Shown here: positions 17,828-28,832 of the stretch, in pieces
Numbering within the stretch: the first letter of the stretch is position 1
Layout: each line of letters starts with the position of its first letter
Source of the DNA: Micrococcales bacterium
GTDB lineage: Bacteria; Actinomycetota; Actinomycetes; Actinomycetales; Microbacteriaceae
Assembly (NCBI GenBank): GCA_947483795.1
Contig: CANKLZ010000008.1
Location: 1 to 33,848 of the forward strand
Direction: 5' to 3'
DNA: 33,848 bases
Position numbers and translations under genes: made by a program
Notes under the pieces: model-generated
Seen by the model: the letters and a program-made list of their open reading frames with translations, nothing else
Database searches by the model: none
What the model was told of the DNA's origin: nothing

Positions 17828-19278
17828 TGTTTATGCGAATCCTTCGGTTTGTACTTGTGGCAGGTGTTGCAACAGCAGTTGTTGTTTTAGTTGCTCCACT
17901 GAATCTGCTTAGTACTCCAAAAGTGGAATCAAAAGTTCACGAGGTAAGCGCTAAGAATCTACAAATAACCTGCACAGGACCCACCTTCATAGCAGGTGGA
18001 AAGAACCAGACTTCTGTCTCTTCATTCAAGAGAACAGGAATTGCAAGTTCCTCTATTTCTTATTCAGCTGCCATCGAAACATCACTAAAGGGTTATTCGG
18101 GTAAAGAACTCGAAGGTTATGGGGTTAGGCAAGACATCTTCAAGAAACTTACAAAGTTCACTTCATTAACTGTCTTGGATGCAACAGGTAAGAATGCTCA
18201 GGGTTCATCGCTACTAACAGTCAATCAAATTCAGTTGGCAAAGAACAAAGGTATTAGAGGCCTGTTAGCAGCTCCCTGTCTTCGACCACAAAGTGAATTC
18301 TGGTTGATAGGTGGATCAACCGCTATCGGTAGAGAAGCTTTATTGGTGCTTACCAATCCAACTCCGATTGATTCAACTGTTGACCTAGAGATTTTCACTG
18401 AGAACGGTAATTCAACTAGTGCCGGTCTTTCCGGTATCGCAGTTCCAGCCAATGACACCACAGTTGTTCCATTGTCATCTTTTGTGCTCAGGGCAGAGTC
18501 AATTGCTGTGCATGTGGTCAGTAGAGGTGGTTCAATAACTGCTGTTGTTCAGCAAAAAGCTGTGCGAGGAAATAGTGCAGCAGGAGCTGACTATGTTGCT
18601 CCTTCTCCTGCGTCGAGCACAAGAGCTATTCTTCCTGGCATCTTGGTACGAGGCTCGAAGGACAGTGCAGAGTTCAGGGCGAAGGCAGATAAGTATTCAG
18701 ATGTTCAACAGCTACTTAGAGTTTTTGTACCAGGCACCAAAGATGCCACCATCACATTCCAGGTTCTAGGAACAACAGAGGACACCTTTGGCACAGTGCT
18801 ATCAGTGACAGCTAGTGCTGGAAAAGTCACTGACTTTGAAGTTCCAGGTTTAGCTGATGGAGATTACTTTGGGATTTTAGATTCTGATGTGGAGGTTTTC
18901 TCGAGTTTCAGATTGGTTCGAAGCAAAACCATTCCTGGCGCATTTACCGACTTCTCGTGGATCAACGCAGCTGAAGCTTTTGTGAACCCTAGGTATGTTG
19001 CAGTACCTAAGGTGGGTATTAGTAAGTTGTCGGTGACTAATCCAGGGGATAAGCCAACAACTGTTTCTATCAGAATCGGTGGCACAACAGTCAAGAGAAC
19101 TATTGGATCTGGTGCCACTGAAGTTATTCGAGCAACCCCTGGATTATCGATGGGTGTTATTCCTGAGAAGATAGCGGTTTATGCCAACCTGGTTATTGAT
19201 GTCAATGGGCGTATCGGTGTGCTGCCACTTCTAGATGACAAAAATATTTCAGGGAAAGTCGAAGTTAGCGTTCACTAA
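17827..19278 (+). CDS. DUF5719-like secreted/membrane-anchored protein
   Basis: N-terminal TM, beta-rich repeats (LTNPTPIDSTVDLEIFTENG, SVTNPGDKPTTVSIRIGG), downstream of the GT2 fusion gene; assignment by context and recall. Confidence 0.7.
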   Translation: MFMRILRFVLVAGVATAVVVLVAPLNLLSTPKVESKVHEVSAKNLQITCTGPTFIAGGKNQTSVSSFKRTGIASSSISYSAAIETSLKGYSGKELEGYGVRQDIFKKLTKFTSLTVLDATGKNAQGSSLLTVNQIQLAKNKGIRGLLAAPCLRPQSEFWLIGGSTAIGREALLVLTNPTPIDSTVDLEIFTENGNSTSAGLSGIAVPANDTTVVPLSSFVLRAESIAVHVVSRGGSITAVVQQKAVRGNSAAGADYVAPSPASSTRAILPGILVRGSKDSAEFRAKADKYSDVQQLLRVFVPGTKDATITFQVLGTTEDTFGTVLSVTASAGKVTDFEVPGLADGDYFGILDSDVEVFSSFRLVRSKTIPGAFTDFSWINAAEAFVNPRYVAVPKVGISKLSVTNPGDKPTTVSIRIGGTTVKRTIGSGATEVIRATPGLSMGVIPEKIAVYANLVIDVNGRIGVLPLLDDKNISGKVEVSVH

Positions 19279-19280
19279 CT

Positions 19281-19685
19281 TTAGTCACCGTCTTCTCCAA
19301 AGATGAGTTCCCAAGGTTCTTTGCCAATCAGTTCAGCTGCAGCTTCAAACACATGGTGTTCGATTCGAACCCGCTCCTCTGTTGGATTTGAAATCTGATT
19401 TAGTCGCAGGATCGGTAGACGGTAGATGACTATGGTTTTAGTTTCTTTTCTGACCGACCAGCGCTTGACGAATTTGGAATTGATGCCAAGAACCGGTGCA
19501 TCCATGATTCGGTGTTGCAGTTCACCTAATTCATCGGGCCAGCGCTCTTTGAGGTATTCGCAGGTTGAATTCACTATTGAAGCAAAGGAATCAAGGCCAG
19601 AACCACCAGTTTTATACTGGGCACCTGATAGCGAATGGCGAATGCCACGACCATGACGGTCTCTATTTTTGGGTTTTAGTGCCAT
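19281..19685 (-). CDS. Metallopeptidase-family (zincin-like, Rv3259-type) protein
   Basis: N-terminal RDRHGRGIR resembles actinobacterial Rv3259-type proteins beside whiB2/manB. No clean HExxH (RIEHHVFEAAAELIG). Confidence 0.65.
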   Translation of the reverse strand: MALKPKNRDRHGRGIRHSLSGAQYKTGGSGLDSFASIVNSTCEYLKERWPDELGELQHRIMDAPVLGINSKFVKRWSVRKETKTIVIYRLPILRLNQISNPTEERVRIEHHVFEAAAELIGKEPWELIFGEDGD

Positions 19686-19728
19686 GGGGACATTGTATTC
19701 TTTAGGTTGATAAAAAGAAGGGCTCTAA

Positions 19729-21138
19729 ATGAGTATCAACTGGGATGCAATGGTCAAGACCTACGATGTGCGTGGGTTAGTAAACATCGATCTGACTGAA
19801 GAAGTGGTTGAGGCGTTAGCTGCAGGCTTTGTTGATGAGCTGGAGCTTCAAGGTAAGTCAGTAGTTGTCGGTCACGATATGCGTGATTCATCTCCTTTGT
19901 TCGAGCAAGCATTCGCTCGGGGTGCAATGGCTCGCGGAGCAAACGTAATTTCTATTGGTCTTTGCTCCACCGATGAGTCTTACTTCGCTTCAGGAAAGAT
20001 GAACCTTGCTGCTGCAATGTTCACCGCCAGTCACAACCCAGCCTCATACAACGGAATAAAGTTCTCCAGAGCAGGTGCGCGCGGAATAAGTTTGGATACC
20101 GGCCTTGCCGCTATCAGAGATCGTGCAAAAGTTTTCCTAGCCGAAGGCATTGAGGAAGTTGCCAATCCTGGTTCATACACAAAAGAAGATGTTCTGGTTG
20201 AGTATGCAACTTATCTAAGAACTCTGGTTGACCTAACTCAGGTCAAGCCAATGAAGGTCGTTGTTGATGCTGCTAACGGAATGGGTGGTCTAACTGTTCC
20301 AGCCGTATTGGGAGTATCTGCAGGTCTTGCCAAGCTTCCGATTGAAATCATGGACATGTATTTCGAGCTGGATGGCACTTTCCCAAACCATGAAGCTAAC
20401 CCACTAGAACCTAAGAACCTAGTGGATCTGCAAAAGGCAGTTGTTGAACACAAGGCAGATTTAGGTTTGGCTTTTGATGGTGACGCTGACCGTTGCTTCG
20501 TAATCGATGAGAACGGTGATCCGGTTACACCTAGTGCTGTTGCTGCAATGGTTGCTAAAAGAGAAATTGCTAGAGCTAAATCCGTAGACCCTGAAGCTGA
20601 TGTAACTATTTTGTATAACCTCATCACTTCTAAAGTTGTTGCAGAAGTAATTGAGGCTGCAGGTGCCACAGGTGAGCGAACTAAAGTTGGTCACTCTTTG
20701 ATCAAGGACCGTATGGCTGCAACTAATGCTGACTTCGGTGGTGAGCATTCAGCTCACTATTACTTCAAGAGTTTCTGGGGTGCTGACAACGGTATGTTGG
20801 CTGCCATGCACGTGTTGGCTGAGCTCGGTTCCCAACCTGAAACTCTTAGCGCTATCTCGAAGCAATACAACCCTTACTTCCTCTCGGGTGAGATCAACTC
20901 AACTGTCACTGATGTGCCAGCTGCAAAGGCAAGAATCGAAGCGGCCTTTGAATCTAGGGCTGATTTTGACCATTTAGATGGAGTAACCGTGTCAGGAACC
21001 GACTCTTCAGGTCACTGGTGGTGGTTCAACGTTAGAGCCTCAAACACCGAGCCTTTGCTGCGTTTAAACGTTGAAGCCAAGGCTGAAGCCACTATGCAAG
21101 CCATCAGGGATGAAGTCTTAAGCCTGATTCTCAGGTAA
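19729..21138 (+). CDS. manB: Phosphomannomutase/phosphoglucomutase
   Basis: YDVRGLVNIDLTEE, AAMFTASHNPASYNGIKFS (phosphoserine loop), LAFDGDADRCFVID and RASNTEPLLRLNVEA are canonical. Confidence 0.96.
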   Translation: MSINWDAMVKTYDVRGLVNIDLTEEVVEALAAGFVDELELQGKSVVVGHDMRDSSPLFEQAFARGAMARGANVISIGLCSTDESYFASGKMNLAAAMFTASHNPASYNGIKFSRAGARGISLDTGLAAIRDRAKVFLAEGIEEVANPGSYTKEDVLVEYATYLRTLVDLTQVKPMKVVVDAANGMGGLTVPAVLGVSAGLAKLPIEIMDMYFELDGTFPNHEANPLEPKNLVDLQKAVVEHKADLGLAFDGDADRCFVIDENGDPVTPSAVAAMVAKREIARAKSVDPEADVTILYNLITSKVVAEVIEAAGATGERTKVGHSLIKDRMAATNADFGGEHSAHYYFKSFWGADNGMLAAMHVLAELGSQPETLSAISKQYNPYFLSGEINSTVTDVPAAKARIEAAFESRADFDHLDGVTVSGTDSSGHWWWFNVRASNTEPLLRLNVEAKAEATMQAIRDEVLSLILR

Positions 21139-21183
21139 CGATTTGGTTTCTTTTAGGGCAAGATAAGGGCGATAATAGAGCCT

Positions 21184-22671
21184 ATGACTTCAATGAATAG
21201 CCAGACCGAAACCAAAATTGACCACAAGGTAGCCGACCTAGGGCTAGCTGATTACGGAAGACACCTCATCCGTTTAGCCGAAAACGAGATGCCAGGACTT
21301 ATGGCAATGCGTGAACAGTTCGGTCCTTTGCAGCCACTTCGTGGTGCTCGTATTGCGGGGTCCCTTCACATGACTATTCAGACAGCAGTATTGATTGAAA
21401 CTCTTGTGGCTCTTGGAGCTAAAGTTCGTTGGGCTTCCTGCAACATTTTCTCAACTCAAGATGAAGCAGCAGCTGCAGCTGTTGTTGGACCGCACGGAAC
21501 AGTTGCACTTCCTGCTGGTGTGCCAATCTTTGCTTGGAAGGGTGAAAGCCTAGAAGAGTACTGGTGGGCAACTGAGCGTATCTTTGACTGGACTCAAGAA
21601 GCGATTGCTGAAGGCGCAGATTACATCGGCCCAAACATGATTCTTGATGACGGTGGAGATGCAACTCTTCTAGTGCACAAAGGTCGAGAATTCGAACAAG
21701 CAGGATCTGTTCCGCCAGCGGGCGTTGAAGACAACGAAGAGTATCGAGTAATCCTTGCTTTGCTTGCAGAACAATTCAAGCTAAACAACGGACGCTTTAC
21801 TCGTATCGCTGAAGATATCTACGGTGTGACCGAAGAAACCACAACAGGTGTTAAGCGTCTATACGAAATGTTCAAGCGTGGAACTTTGCTATTCCCAGGT
21901 ATTAACGTCAACGACTCTGTGACTAAATCTAAGTTTGATAACAAGTACGGTATCCGCCACTCACTACCAGATGGTCTCAACCGTGCAACCGACATTCTCA
22001 TTGGCGGTAAGACAGTGTTTATCGCAGGTTACGGAGATGTTGGTAAGGGTGCAGCTGAAGCTATGCGTGGTCAGGGAGCCCGTGTAATAATCAGCGAGGT
22101 CGACCCAATCTGTGCTTTGCAAGCTGCCATGGATGGTTACCAGGTAACCACCATCGAGAAGGTTGTGAAAGAAGCTGACTTCTTTATTACAGGAACCGGT
22201 AGCCCCGCAGTTATTAGAACCGAGCACATTCTGGAGATGAAGCATCTAGCAGTTGTTGCCAACATCGGACACTTCGATAATGAAATCGACATGGCCGGTA
22301 TCGAAAGAATTCCTGGTATCAAGAAGCTTGAACTCAAGCCTCAAGTTGATGAGTGGCAGCTTCCTAGCGGCAACTCAGTACTTATTCTTTCCGAAGGTCG
22401 CCTAATGAACCTTGGAAACGCAACTGGACATCCATCGTTTGTCATGAGCACATCGTTTAGCAATCAGGTACTAGCTCAGATCGAGCTTTTCACCAAGAGG
22501 TCGGAATACCCAATCGGCGTCTATATTTTGCCTAAACACCTAGATGAGCAAGTTGCTCGTCTGCACCTGTCTGCTTTGGGAGTAGAACTAACGGAACTCT
22601 CTAACGATCAGGGTCGCTATATCGGAGTGGAGCCTCAGGGTCCATTCAAGCCGGATCACTACCGTTACTAG
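21184..22671 (+). CDS. ahcY: Adenosylhomocysteinase
   Basis: Full-length SAH hydrolase: [64 protein letters not shown]-terminal KPDHYRY. Confidence 0.98.
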   Translation: MTSMNSQTETKIDHKVADLGLADYGRHLIRLAENEMPGLMAMREQFGPLQPLRGARIAGSLHMTIQTAVLIETLVALGAKVRWASCNIFSTQDEAAAAAVVGPHGTVALPAGVPIFAWKGESLEEYWWATERIFDWTQEAIAEGADYIGPNMILDDGGDATLLVHKGREFEQAGSVPPAGVEDNEEYRVILALLAEQFKLNNGRFTRIAEDIYGVTEETTTGVKRLYEMFKRGTLLFPGINVNDSVTKSKFDNKYGIRHSLPDGLNRATDILIGGKTVFIAGYGDVGKGAAEAMRGQGARVIISEVDPICALQAAMDGYQVTTIEKVVKEADFFITGTGSPAVIRTEHILEMKHLAVVANIGHFDNEIDMAGIERIPGIKKLELKPQVDEWQLPSGNSVLILSEGRLMNLGNATGHPSFVMSTSFSNQVLAQIELFTKRSEYPIGVYILPKHLDEQVARLHLSALGVELTELSNDQGRYIGVEPQGPFKPDHYRY

Positions 22672-22683
22672 AAAGAATTTTCT

Positions 22684-23358
22684 ATGTTTAAAATCCTCAT
22701 CGTCGAAGACGACGATGCTCTAAGAGAGCAACTTGAAATTGGCCTTATGGCCAGTGGCTTTGAAGTCTGTCATGCATCAACCGGAACTGAAGCTGTTCCA
22801 GCATTCGAAAAGAACAAGCCAGATCTAATCCTTTTAGACCTGATGCTGCCTGGCAAAAACGGCATTGAGATTTGTACCGAGATTCGTAAAAACTCCGGTG
22901 TGCCAATCATCATGCTTACCGCTAGAACAGACGACACAGATATGATCCGTGGTCTTGAAGCAGGCGCTGATGACTATGTAACTAAGCCTTACAAGATTGA
23001 AGTTCTAGTCTCTAGAATCAAGGCAAGACTTCGTCCACTCAAAGAAGTTCTGCACCCAATCATCAAGATTGGTTCAATTGAGATGGACACTCTAAGTCAC
23101 GAAGTCCGAAAGGGCGATAAGAAGATTGCCCTTACTCCACTTGAGTTCAAGCTCTTGCTTACCCTTGCTTCCCACCCAAACGAAGTCTTCAGCCGAGAGA
23201 TGCTTTTAGAGCAGGTTTGGGAGTATACCTATAAGGCAGATACTCGCTTGGTTAACGTTCACGTGCAGCGTTTACGTTCAAAGATTGAAGATGACCAGGA
23301 AGATCCGAAGTTAGTTCTAACCGTTAGAGGCTGGGGCTACAAAGCGGGACCAGAGTAA
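22684..23358 (+). CDS. mtrA: Response regulator MtrA (OmpR family)
   Basis: ILIVEDDDALREQLEIGL receiver with DLILLDLMLPGKNG; winged-helix C-terminus TPLEFKLLLTLASHPNEVFSREMLLEQVWEY; followed by cognate kinase. Confidence 0.93.
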   Translation: MFKILIVEDDDALREQLEIGLMASGFEVCHASTGTEAVPAFEKNKPDLILLDLMLPGKNGIEICTEIRKNSGVPIIMLTARTDDTDMIRGLEAGADDYVTKPYKIEVLVSRIKARLRPLKEVLHPIIKIGSIEMDTLSHEVRKGDKKIALTPLEFKLLLTLASHPNEVFSREMLLEQVWEYTYKADTRLVNVHVQRLRSKIEDDQEDPKLVLTVRGWGYKAGPE

Positions 23359-24918
23359 ATGATATTCAGCCGCATCACTAAGGCGGCATTAGATCAATTC
23401 AGGTCTTCGCTGCAGATCAGAGCCGTGGTTTATACAGTGGCTCTATCTGGCACAGCGCTAATTGTTCTTGGTGGGGTACTCAGTGTTTCCATTGGTAATG
23501 GATTGTTTAGTAGAAAAACAGAACAAGCTGTTATTGAAAGTAACCGTGCTAAGTTCACGGTTTCTAGACTGTTTGAAGGCGTCTCTAGTCAGGGATCTTG
23601 GCGCTTAGAGCAAGTTCTTGATGAGGTAGTGCAAGAACTTGAATCAATTGGTGTTTCACAAACCAGGCAAGTAGCCTTCCTACACAGTGCAACTCAGCCA
23701 AACCCAAAGAATCTGTCTAGCCCAACATCAGCTGGAATAGATCTAACTTTGATTACTCCTGATTTCAGAAAACTAGTTACTAGCAGCGTTGGGTTGCAGA
23801 CCAGAACCGTTCAAGTTATTCGCGGGGGAGAATCAACCCCGGCCGTTTTGATTGGTCAAAAGTTCACCTTGCCGGGCGGTCACAACTATGAGTTGTATCT
23901 GGTCTATGACATGTATAACGAGCAGCAGTCACTTTTGTTTGTGCAGAGAACCCTCGTTCTCGGTGGTTTCATAACTCTCATGATTATTGGTTTCTTCTCC
24001 TACTTGGTAACCCGATGGTTGGTCCGCCCTGTTCAAGAAGCGGCGGATGCCAGTGAGGTTCTGGCAAGCGGTGATCTTGATAGAAGGTTGGCTGTTCGGG
24101 GAACTGATGTGGCAGCGGTTCTGGCAACATCCTTCAATCACATGGCGGATAGCCTGCAGGAAAAGATAACTGCTATGGATGAACTATCCAAGATGCAGCA
24201 ACGCTTCGTATCAGATGTTTCGCATGAACTAAGAACTCCGCTGACCACTATGAAACTAGCCGCAGATTATCTTTATGACAATAAAGAGGGCCTACCTGAA
24301 TTTTCCAAGCGCTCAATAGTTAACCTGCACGGTCAGATGGACCGTTTCGATTTGCTGCTTGCGGACCTTCTGGAAATCTCAAGGTATGACGCTGAAGGTG
24401 TTGAGCCAGTGTTTGAGGTTCATGACCTCAACGGCATTGTTGGGGTTTGCTTGGCTGCTATTCAGCCCTTCGCTGATTCCAAGAACGTTTATCTTGAAGC
24501 TGATATTCCATCAGGTGCTGTTCAATGTGAAGTTGACTCCAGACGTATTGAGCGAATCCTAAACAACCTAATGACTAATGCCATTGAACATGGTGAGGGC
24601 AAGCCTGTTGTGATTAGGGTTGCTCAGAACGATAAAGCAGTGGCGGTTAGCGTAACCGATAACGGTATTGGTATGAACCAGCAAGAGCTAGTTCAGGTCT
24701 TTGATAGATTCTGGCGAGCTGACCCATCAAGAAAGAGAACTACCGGCGGTACCGGTTTAGGGTTAGCTATTTCCCTTGAGGATGCCCAGCTGCATCTCGG
24801 TCAGTTAGAGGTCACTGCAGAACCTGGTAAAGGTGCTTGCTTTAGGTTGACTATCCCTAAGCGTCACGATGTCACAAACTTTGAATCCCCTCTTCCACTT
24901 TCAGTTCACTCCGCTTAG
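23359..24918 (+). CDS. mtrB: Sensor histidine kinase MtrB
   Basis: Two TM segments, HAMP, SDVSHELRTPLTTMKLAADYLYD H-box, NNLMTNAIEHGEGK and GGTGLGLAIS ATPase motifs; directly follows mtrA. Confidence 0.93.
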   Translation: MIFSRITKAALDQFRSSLQIRAVVYTVALSGTALIVLGGVLSVSIGNGLFSRKTEQAVIESNRAKFTVSRLFEGVSSQGSWRLEQVLDEVVQELESIGVSQTRQVAFLHSATQPNPKNLSSPTSAGIDLTLITPDFRKLVTSSVGLQTRTVQVIRGGESTPAVLIGQKFTLPGGHNYELYLVYDMYNEQQSLLFVQRTLVLGGFITLMIIGFFSYLVTRWLVRPVQEAADASEVLASGDLDRRLAVRGTDVAAVLATSFNHMADSLQEKITAMDELSKMQQRFVSDVSHELRTPLTTMKLAADYLYDNKEGLPEFSKRSIVNLHGQMDRFDLLLADLLEISRYDAEGVEPVFEVHDLNGIVGVCLAAIQPFADSKNVYLEADIPSGAVQCEVDSRRIERILNNLMTNAIEHGEGKPVVIRVAQNDKAVAVSVTDNGIGMNQQELVQVFDRFWRADPSRKRTTGGTGLGLAISLEDAQLHLGQLEVTAEPGKGACFRLTIPKRHDVTNFESPLPLSVHSA

Positions 24919-24978
24919 TTTTCAACATTCCTGGGGCTCTCAGTCCAAAGCAGAAACAATCACTAGAAACTTGCTCTT

Positions 24979-25602
24979 GTGCCAAAAATTCTGGATCTAG
25001 TGTTACCAACTCCATGTGTGCTTTGCAACAAGATCGGTCCACCAATGTGCCTCAATTGCAAAGAGGGTTTCCCAATCTCGAAAATACCTATTCGTGTTTC
25101 TGGGGTAAGCGGCTTCGCAATATCGGAATACACTCCCGATGCGGCTGTAATGATTAACTCAATAAAGGAGAAAGGCCTAACTAGCCTCATTCCGATAGTG
25201 GCAGAGCTTATTGTCAGAGATTGGCCTGATGGACTACCTACCCCGATCTTTGTGCCATTGCCCTCATCGCCTGCCAACATGAAGAAGCGTGGATACTCAC
25301 ATACCGCACTCATGGCTCGAGCCTTGGCTAGAAGAGTCATAGGTGCTTCCACTTTTGAACTTCTGAGGTCATCGAGATCTAGGAAAGACCAGGTTGGTTT
25401 GGATACCCACGAAAGAAGTGAGAACTTGGAAGGTGCCTTCAGGATAAATCTCAGGCGACATCGGCTAGCAAATAGGCCGATTGTTTTGGTTGATGACGTG
25501 CTCACTTCTGGAGCCAGCATGGCCTCGGCAATTCAAACTTTGAGTCTGGGTGGCTTAGTCGTGTCCAGTTTCTGTGTTTTGGCCAAGGCCGGGTTCAAAT
25601 AG
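24979..25602 (+). CDS. comF: ComF-family phosphoribosyltransferase
   Basis: N-terminal Cys cluster (CVLCNKIGPPMCLNC), PLPSSPANMKKRGYSHTALMARALA and PIVLVDDVLTSGASMASA PRPP-binding loop. GTG start. Confidence 0.9.
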   Translation: MPKILDLVLPTPCVLCNKIGPPMCLNCKEGFPISKIPIRVSGVSGFAISEYTPDAAVMINSIKEKGLTSLIPIVAELIVRDWPDGLPTPIFVPLPSSPANMKKRGYSHTALMARALARRVIGASTFELLRSSRSRKDQVGLDTHERSENLEGAFRINLRRHRLANRPIVLVDDVLTSGASMASAIQTLSLGGLVVSSFCVLAKAGFK

Positions 25603-25682
25603 CGCTTGTTTACAGGGGAAGAAGGGCTATGGCTCTCAGTCTAAGATTGAAGAGAACCCCCGAATAGTGTTTGGAGTTAACC

Positions 25683-28310
25683 ATGGCATCAATAATTGAT
25701 CGTCTTTTGCGCGCTGGTGAAGGCAAGATTCTTGCCAAGCTAAAAGCAATAGTTACTCAAGTCAATGGCCTAGAAGAGAGCTTCGTAGCCTTGAGCGATG
25801 AAGACCTAATCCACGAAACAGCTTCGCTAAGAGAGCGCTATGTGGCTGGGGAAACCCTTGACGATCTTCTCCCTGAAGCATTTGCTGCAGTTAGAGAAGC
25901 CTCAAGAAGAACTCTTGGCATGCGCCACTTTGATGTTCAGATTATGGGTGGAGCTGCCCTTCACCTTGGAAACATCGCAGAAATGAAAACTGGTGAAGGT
26001 AAGACTCTTGTAGCTACCTTGCCTGCTTACCTAAACGCAATTGCTGGTCGCGGTGTTCACGTCATTACTACTAACGATTATTTGGCTGAGTACCAGGGTG
26101 AACTAATGGGCCGTGTATTCCGCACACTGGGCATGAGAACTGGAATCATTATCTCTGGCCAGAGTCCAGATGTTAGAAGAGAGCAGTATCTCTGCGACAT
26201 TACTTATGGAACCAACAACGAATATGGTTTTGATTACCTTAGAGACAACATGGCACAGAGCTCAGCTGATATTGTTCAGCGCGAGCACTTCTTCGCAATT
26301 GTCGATGAGGTTGACTCGATTCTTATTGATGAGGCAAGAACTCCACTGATCATTTCAGGACCTGCTTCAGGTGAAGCTAACCGCTGGTTTGGCGAATTTG
26401 CCAAAATTGCTGAAAAGCTTCAACCGGTTATTGATTACGAAGTTGATGAGAAGAAAAGAACCGTTGGAATTCTGGAACCAGGTATCACTCGGGTTGAAGA
26501 CTACCTAGGAATCTCAAACCTTTACGAGGCAGCTAACACTCCCCTGATCTCTTTCCTAAACAACTCTTTGAAGGCTAAAGCACTTTTCAAGCGTGACAAA
26601 GATTATGTTGTCATGAAGGGTGAGGTCCTAATCGTCGACGAGCACACCGGCCGTATTCTTGAAGGTCGTAGATACAACGAAGGTATGCACCAGGCTATTG
26701 AAGCCAAAGAGGGTGTAGCCATCAAGGCTGAGAACCAGACTCTAGCAACTGTTACTCTGCAGAACTACTTCCGTTTATACAAGACCCTGTCAGGTATGAC
26801 AGGTACAGCTGCTACTGAAGCAGCTGAATTCATGAGCACTTACAAGCTAGGTGTTGTTCCTATCCCTACTAACCGTTCAATGGTTCGTATTGACCAGTCA
26901 GATCTGATTTACAAGAACGAAGCTGTCAAGTTTGCGATGGTTGTTGAAGACATTGCGGCTCGTCATGAAACAGGTCAGCCGGTTCTTGTTGGAACCACAT
27001 CTGTTGAAAAGAGCGAGTACCTATCGAAGCTTCTAGCAAAGCGCGGTGTTCGACACGAAGTGCTAAACGCTAAGAACCACGCAAGAGAAGCATCTATTGT
27101 GGCTCAAGCAGGTCGTTTGGGTGCTGTAACCGTAGCAACCAACATGGCTGGCCGTGGAACTGACATCATGCTCGGTGGTAACTCTGAGTACCTAACCTTC
27201 GAAGCTCTTGCTAAGAAGGGTTTTGACTCAGTTGAGAAACCAGAAGAGTACGAAACCGCTTGGTCAGATACTTACCCGAAGATCAAAGAACAGGTCGCTG
27301 AAGAAGCTGCGAAGGTTGTGGCCGTTGGTGGACTTTACGTTCTAGGAACTGAGCGTCACGAATCAAGACGTATCGACAACCAGCTACGTGGTCGTTCAGG
27401 TCGTCAGGGTGACCCAGGTGAGTCTCGCTTCTACCTTTCCCTCACTGATGATCTAATGCGCCTATTCAACTCAGGTGCAGCTGCTGCTTTGATGAACAGA
27501 GGCAATGTCCCTGATGACATGGCTATCGAATCTGGTGTTGTCAGCAAGGCTATTGCCAGTGCTCAGTCACAGGTCGAGGCACGAAATGCTGAAACTCGTA
27601 AGAATGTTTTGAAGTATGACGATGTTTTGAACCGTCAACGTGAAGCAATCTACTCTGACCGAAGACACATTCTCAGCGGCGATGATCTCACTGGAAGAGT
27701 GGACACTTTCCTTGAAGATGTAATCACCAACATTGTTGACTCGAACATTATTGAGAACTCTGGAATCAACTGGGATCTCGATGCACTTTGGAGTGATCTA
27801 AAGACTATTTATCCAGTAGGAATTACTGTCGAAGAAGTTTTGGCTGAAGCTGGCACAAGATCCAAGCTAACTAAGGCATGGCTAACCAGAGAAATTCTTG
27901 CAGATGCCAGAATTTCGTACTCAAAGAGGTCAGCTACTGTTGGTGAAGCTGCCATGCACGAACTAGAGCGTCGAGTGGTCTTATCCGTTCTCGACAGAAA
28001 GTGGCGCGACCACCTTTACGAGATGGATTACCTCAAAGAAGGTATTGGACTTCGTGCGATGGCTCAACGTGATCCTCTAGTTGAGTATCAGCGTGAAGGT
28101 TTCAACATGTTCACTCAGATGATGGGTTCTATCAAGGAAGAGGCGATTGGATTCTTGTTCAACCTAGATGTTCAGGTTGAACAAGCTCCTCAGCCACCAA
28201 TCAAGAATCTCACTTTCAGCGCTCCTTCAGAAGAAGGTGCAACAGAAGTGAAGACTCAGGGTAACGACAAGCCGGATAACAGCGAAGGTAGCTCGTTCTT
28301 TAAGAAGTAA
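25683..28310 (+). CDS. secA: Preprotein translocase ATPase SecA (SecA1-type)
   Basis: [50 protein letters not shown] and [19 protein letters not shown]. Likely start ATG 25683 rather than 25671. No C-terminal zinc-binding SEC-C motif. Confidence 0.98.
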   Translation: MASIIDRLLRAGEGKILAKLKAIVTQVNGLEESFVALSDEDLIHETASLRERYVAGETLDDLLPEAFAAVREASRRTLGMRHFDVQIMGGAALHLGNIAEMKTGEGKTLVATLPAYLNAIAGRGVHVITTNDYLAEYQGELMGRVFRTLGMRTGIIISGQSPDVRREQYLCDITYGTNNEYGFDYLRDNMAQSSADIVQREHFFAIVDEVDSILIDEARTPLIISGPASGEANRWFGEFAKIAEKLQPVIDYEVDEKKRTVGILEPGITRVEDYLGISNLYEAANTPLISFLNNSLKAKALFKRDKDYVVMKGEVLIVDEHTGRILEGRRYNEGMHQAIEAKEGVAIKAENQTLATVTLQNYFRLYKTLSGMTGTAATEAAEFMSTYKLGVVPIPTNRSMVRIDQSDLIYKNEAVKFAMVVEDIAARHETGQPVLVGTTSVEKSEYLSKLLAKRGVRHEVLNAKNHAREASIVAQAGRLGAVTVATNMAGRGTDIMLGGNSEYLTFEALAKKGFDSVEKPEEYETAWSDTYPKIKEQVAEEAAKVVAVGGLYVLGTERHESRRIDNQLRGRSGRQGDPGESRFYLSLTDDLMRLFNSGAAAALMNRGNVPDDMAIESGVVSKAIASAQSQVEARNAETRKNVLKYDDVLNRQREAIYSDRRHILSGDDLTGRVDTFLEDVITNIVDSNIIENSGINWDLDALWSDLKTIYPVGITVEEVLAEAGTRSKLTKAWLTREILADARISYSKRSATVGEAAMHELERRVVLSVLDRKWRDHLYEMDYLKEGIGLRAMAQRDPLVEYQREGFNMFTQMMGSIKEEAIGFLFNLDVQVEQAPQPPIKNLTFSAPSEEGATEVKTQGNDKPDNSEGSSFFKK

Positions 28311-28314
28311 GCAT

Positions 28315-28743
28315 TTATAGAACAGCAAGGCTTCTGGCTCGCCAGCGGCCGTTATACCCCTCTAGCCTTATTGCCACAGCCTTGGCTCTACCTCGATTGT
28401 GAACTATCACTACACCCTCAACAACACCAGGTCGAGGGCTAAAGGTGGATATCTTGCCGACAGTAAGATTTGGCCTTAGTTGCCTGACATTGCTTTCAGC
28501 CCTAGATCTTGATGAGGCTAAAGACTTTTGCCTAAGTTGTTGATAAACCCCGTCAGTGAGCCATCTGGCGCACTGTTCGATGTCCCTAATGCCAGCGAGT
28601 GTCTCGATTACTGACTGAGCTAAGAAGGCAAGGATAGGTTTAGGGTCACCCAAATCAGCCAAAGTGGTTGTTTCAACCCCAAAATAGTCATCTGTTTCTA
28701 GAGGTGTGCTTACTTTTCTCTTGGCAATTGATACGTCGTTCAT
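28315..28743 (-). CDS. Rv3235-family (DUF6459-like) protein
   Basis: LAQSVIETLAGIRDIEQCARWLTDGVYQQLRQ...GVVIVHNRGRAKAVAIRLEGYNGRWRARSLAVL resembles Rv3235-type proteins found next to secA. Likely start ATG 28743, not 28869. Confidence 0.78.
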   Translation of the reverse strand: MNDVSIAKRKVSTPLETDDYFGVETTTLADLGDPKPILAFLAQSVIETLAGIRDIEQCARWLTDGVYQQLRQKSLASSRSRAESNVRQLRPNLTVGKISTFSPRPGVVEGVVIVHNRGRAKAVAIRLEGYNGRWRARSLAVL

Positions 28744-28823
28744 TTGGCACTTGCTTTCCCCCAGAGCACGAATAGTGCCAAAATACCGAGAAACATTAAT
28801 TTTGACAAATATCTGTTTTCGGT

Positions 28824-28832
28824 TGTGGATAA
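28824..28832 (-). promoter_or_regulatory. Perfect-consensus DnaA box (TTATCCACA on minus strand)
   Basis: TGTGGATAA on plus strand, reverse complement of TTATCCACA, in the 127-bp divergent intergenic region; hand-located. Confidence 0.45.

Noticed and set aside
21139-21183. Possible SAH/SAM riboswitch before ahcY
   Set aside because: The manB-ahcY gap is only 45 nt and shows no convincing riboswitch stems.
24963-25520. 185-aa minus-strand ORF opposite comF
   Set aside because: Antisense to a gene with clear PRPP-binding motif; no family resemblance.
24935-25641. 11-mer GGCTCTCAGTC repeated 34-42 nt upstream of comF and secA
   Set aside because: Only two copies at slightly different spacing and no surrounding symmetry; could be chance, so not promoted to a finding.
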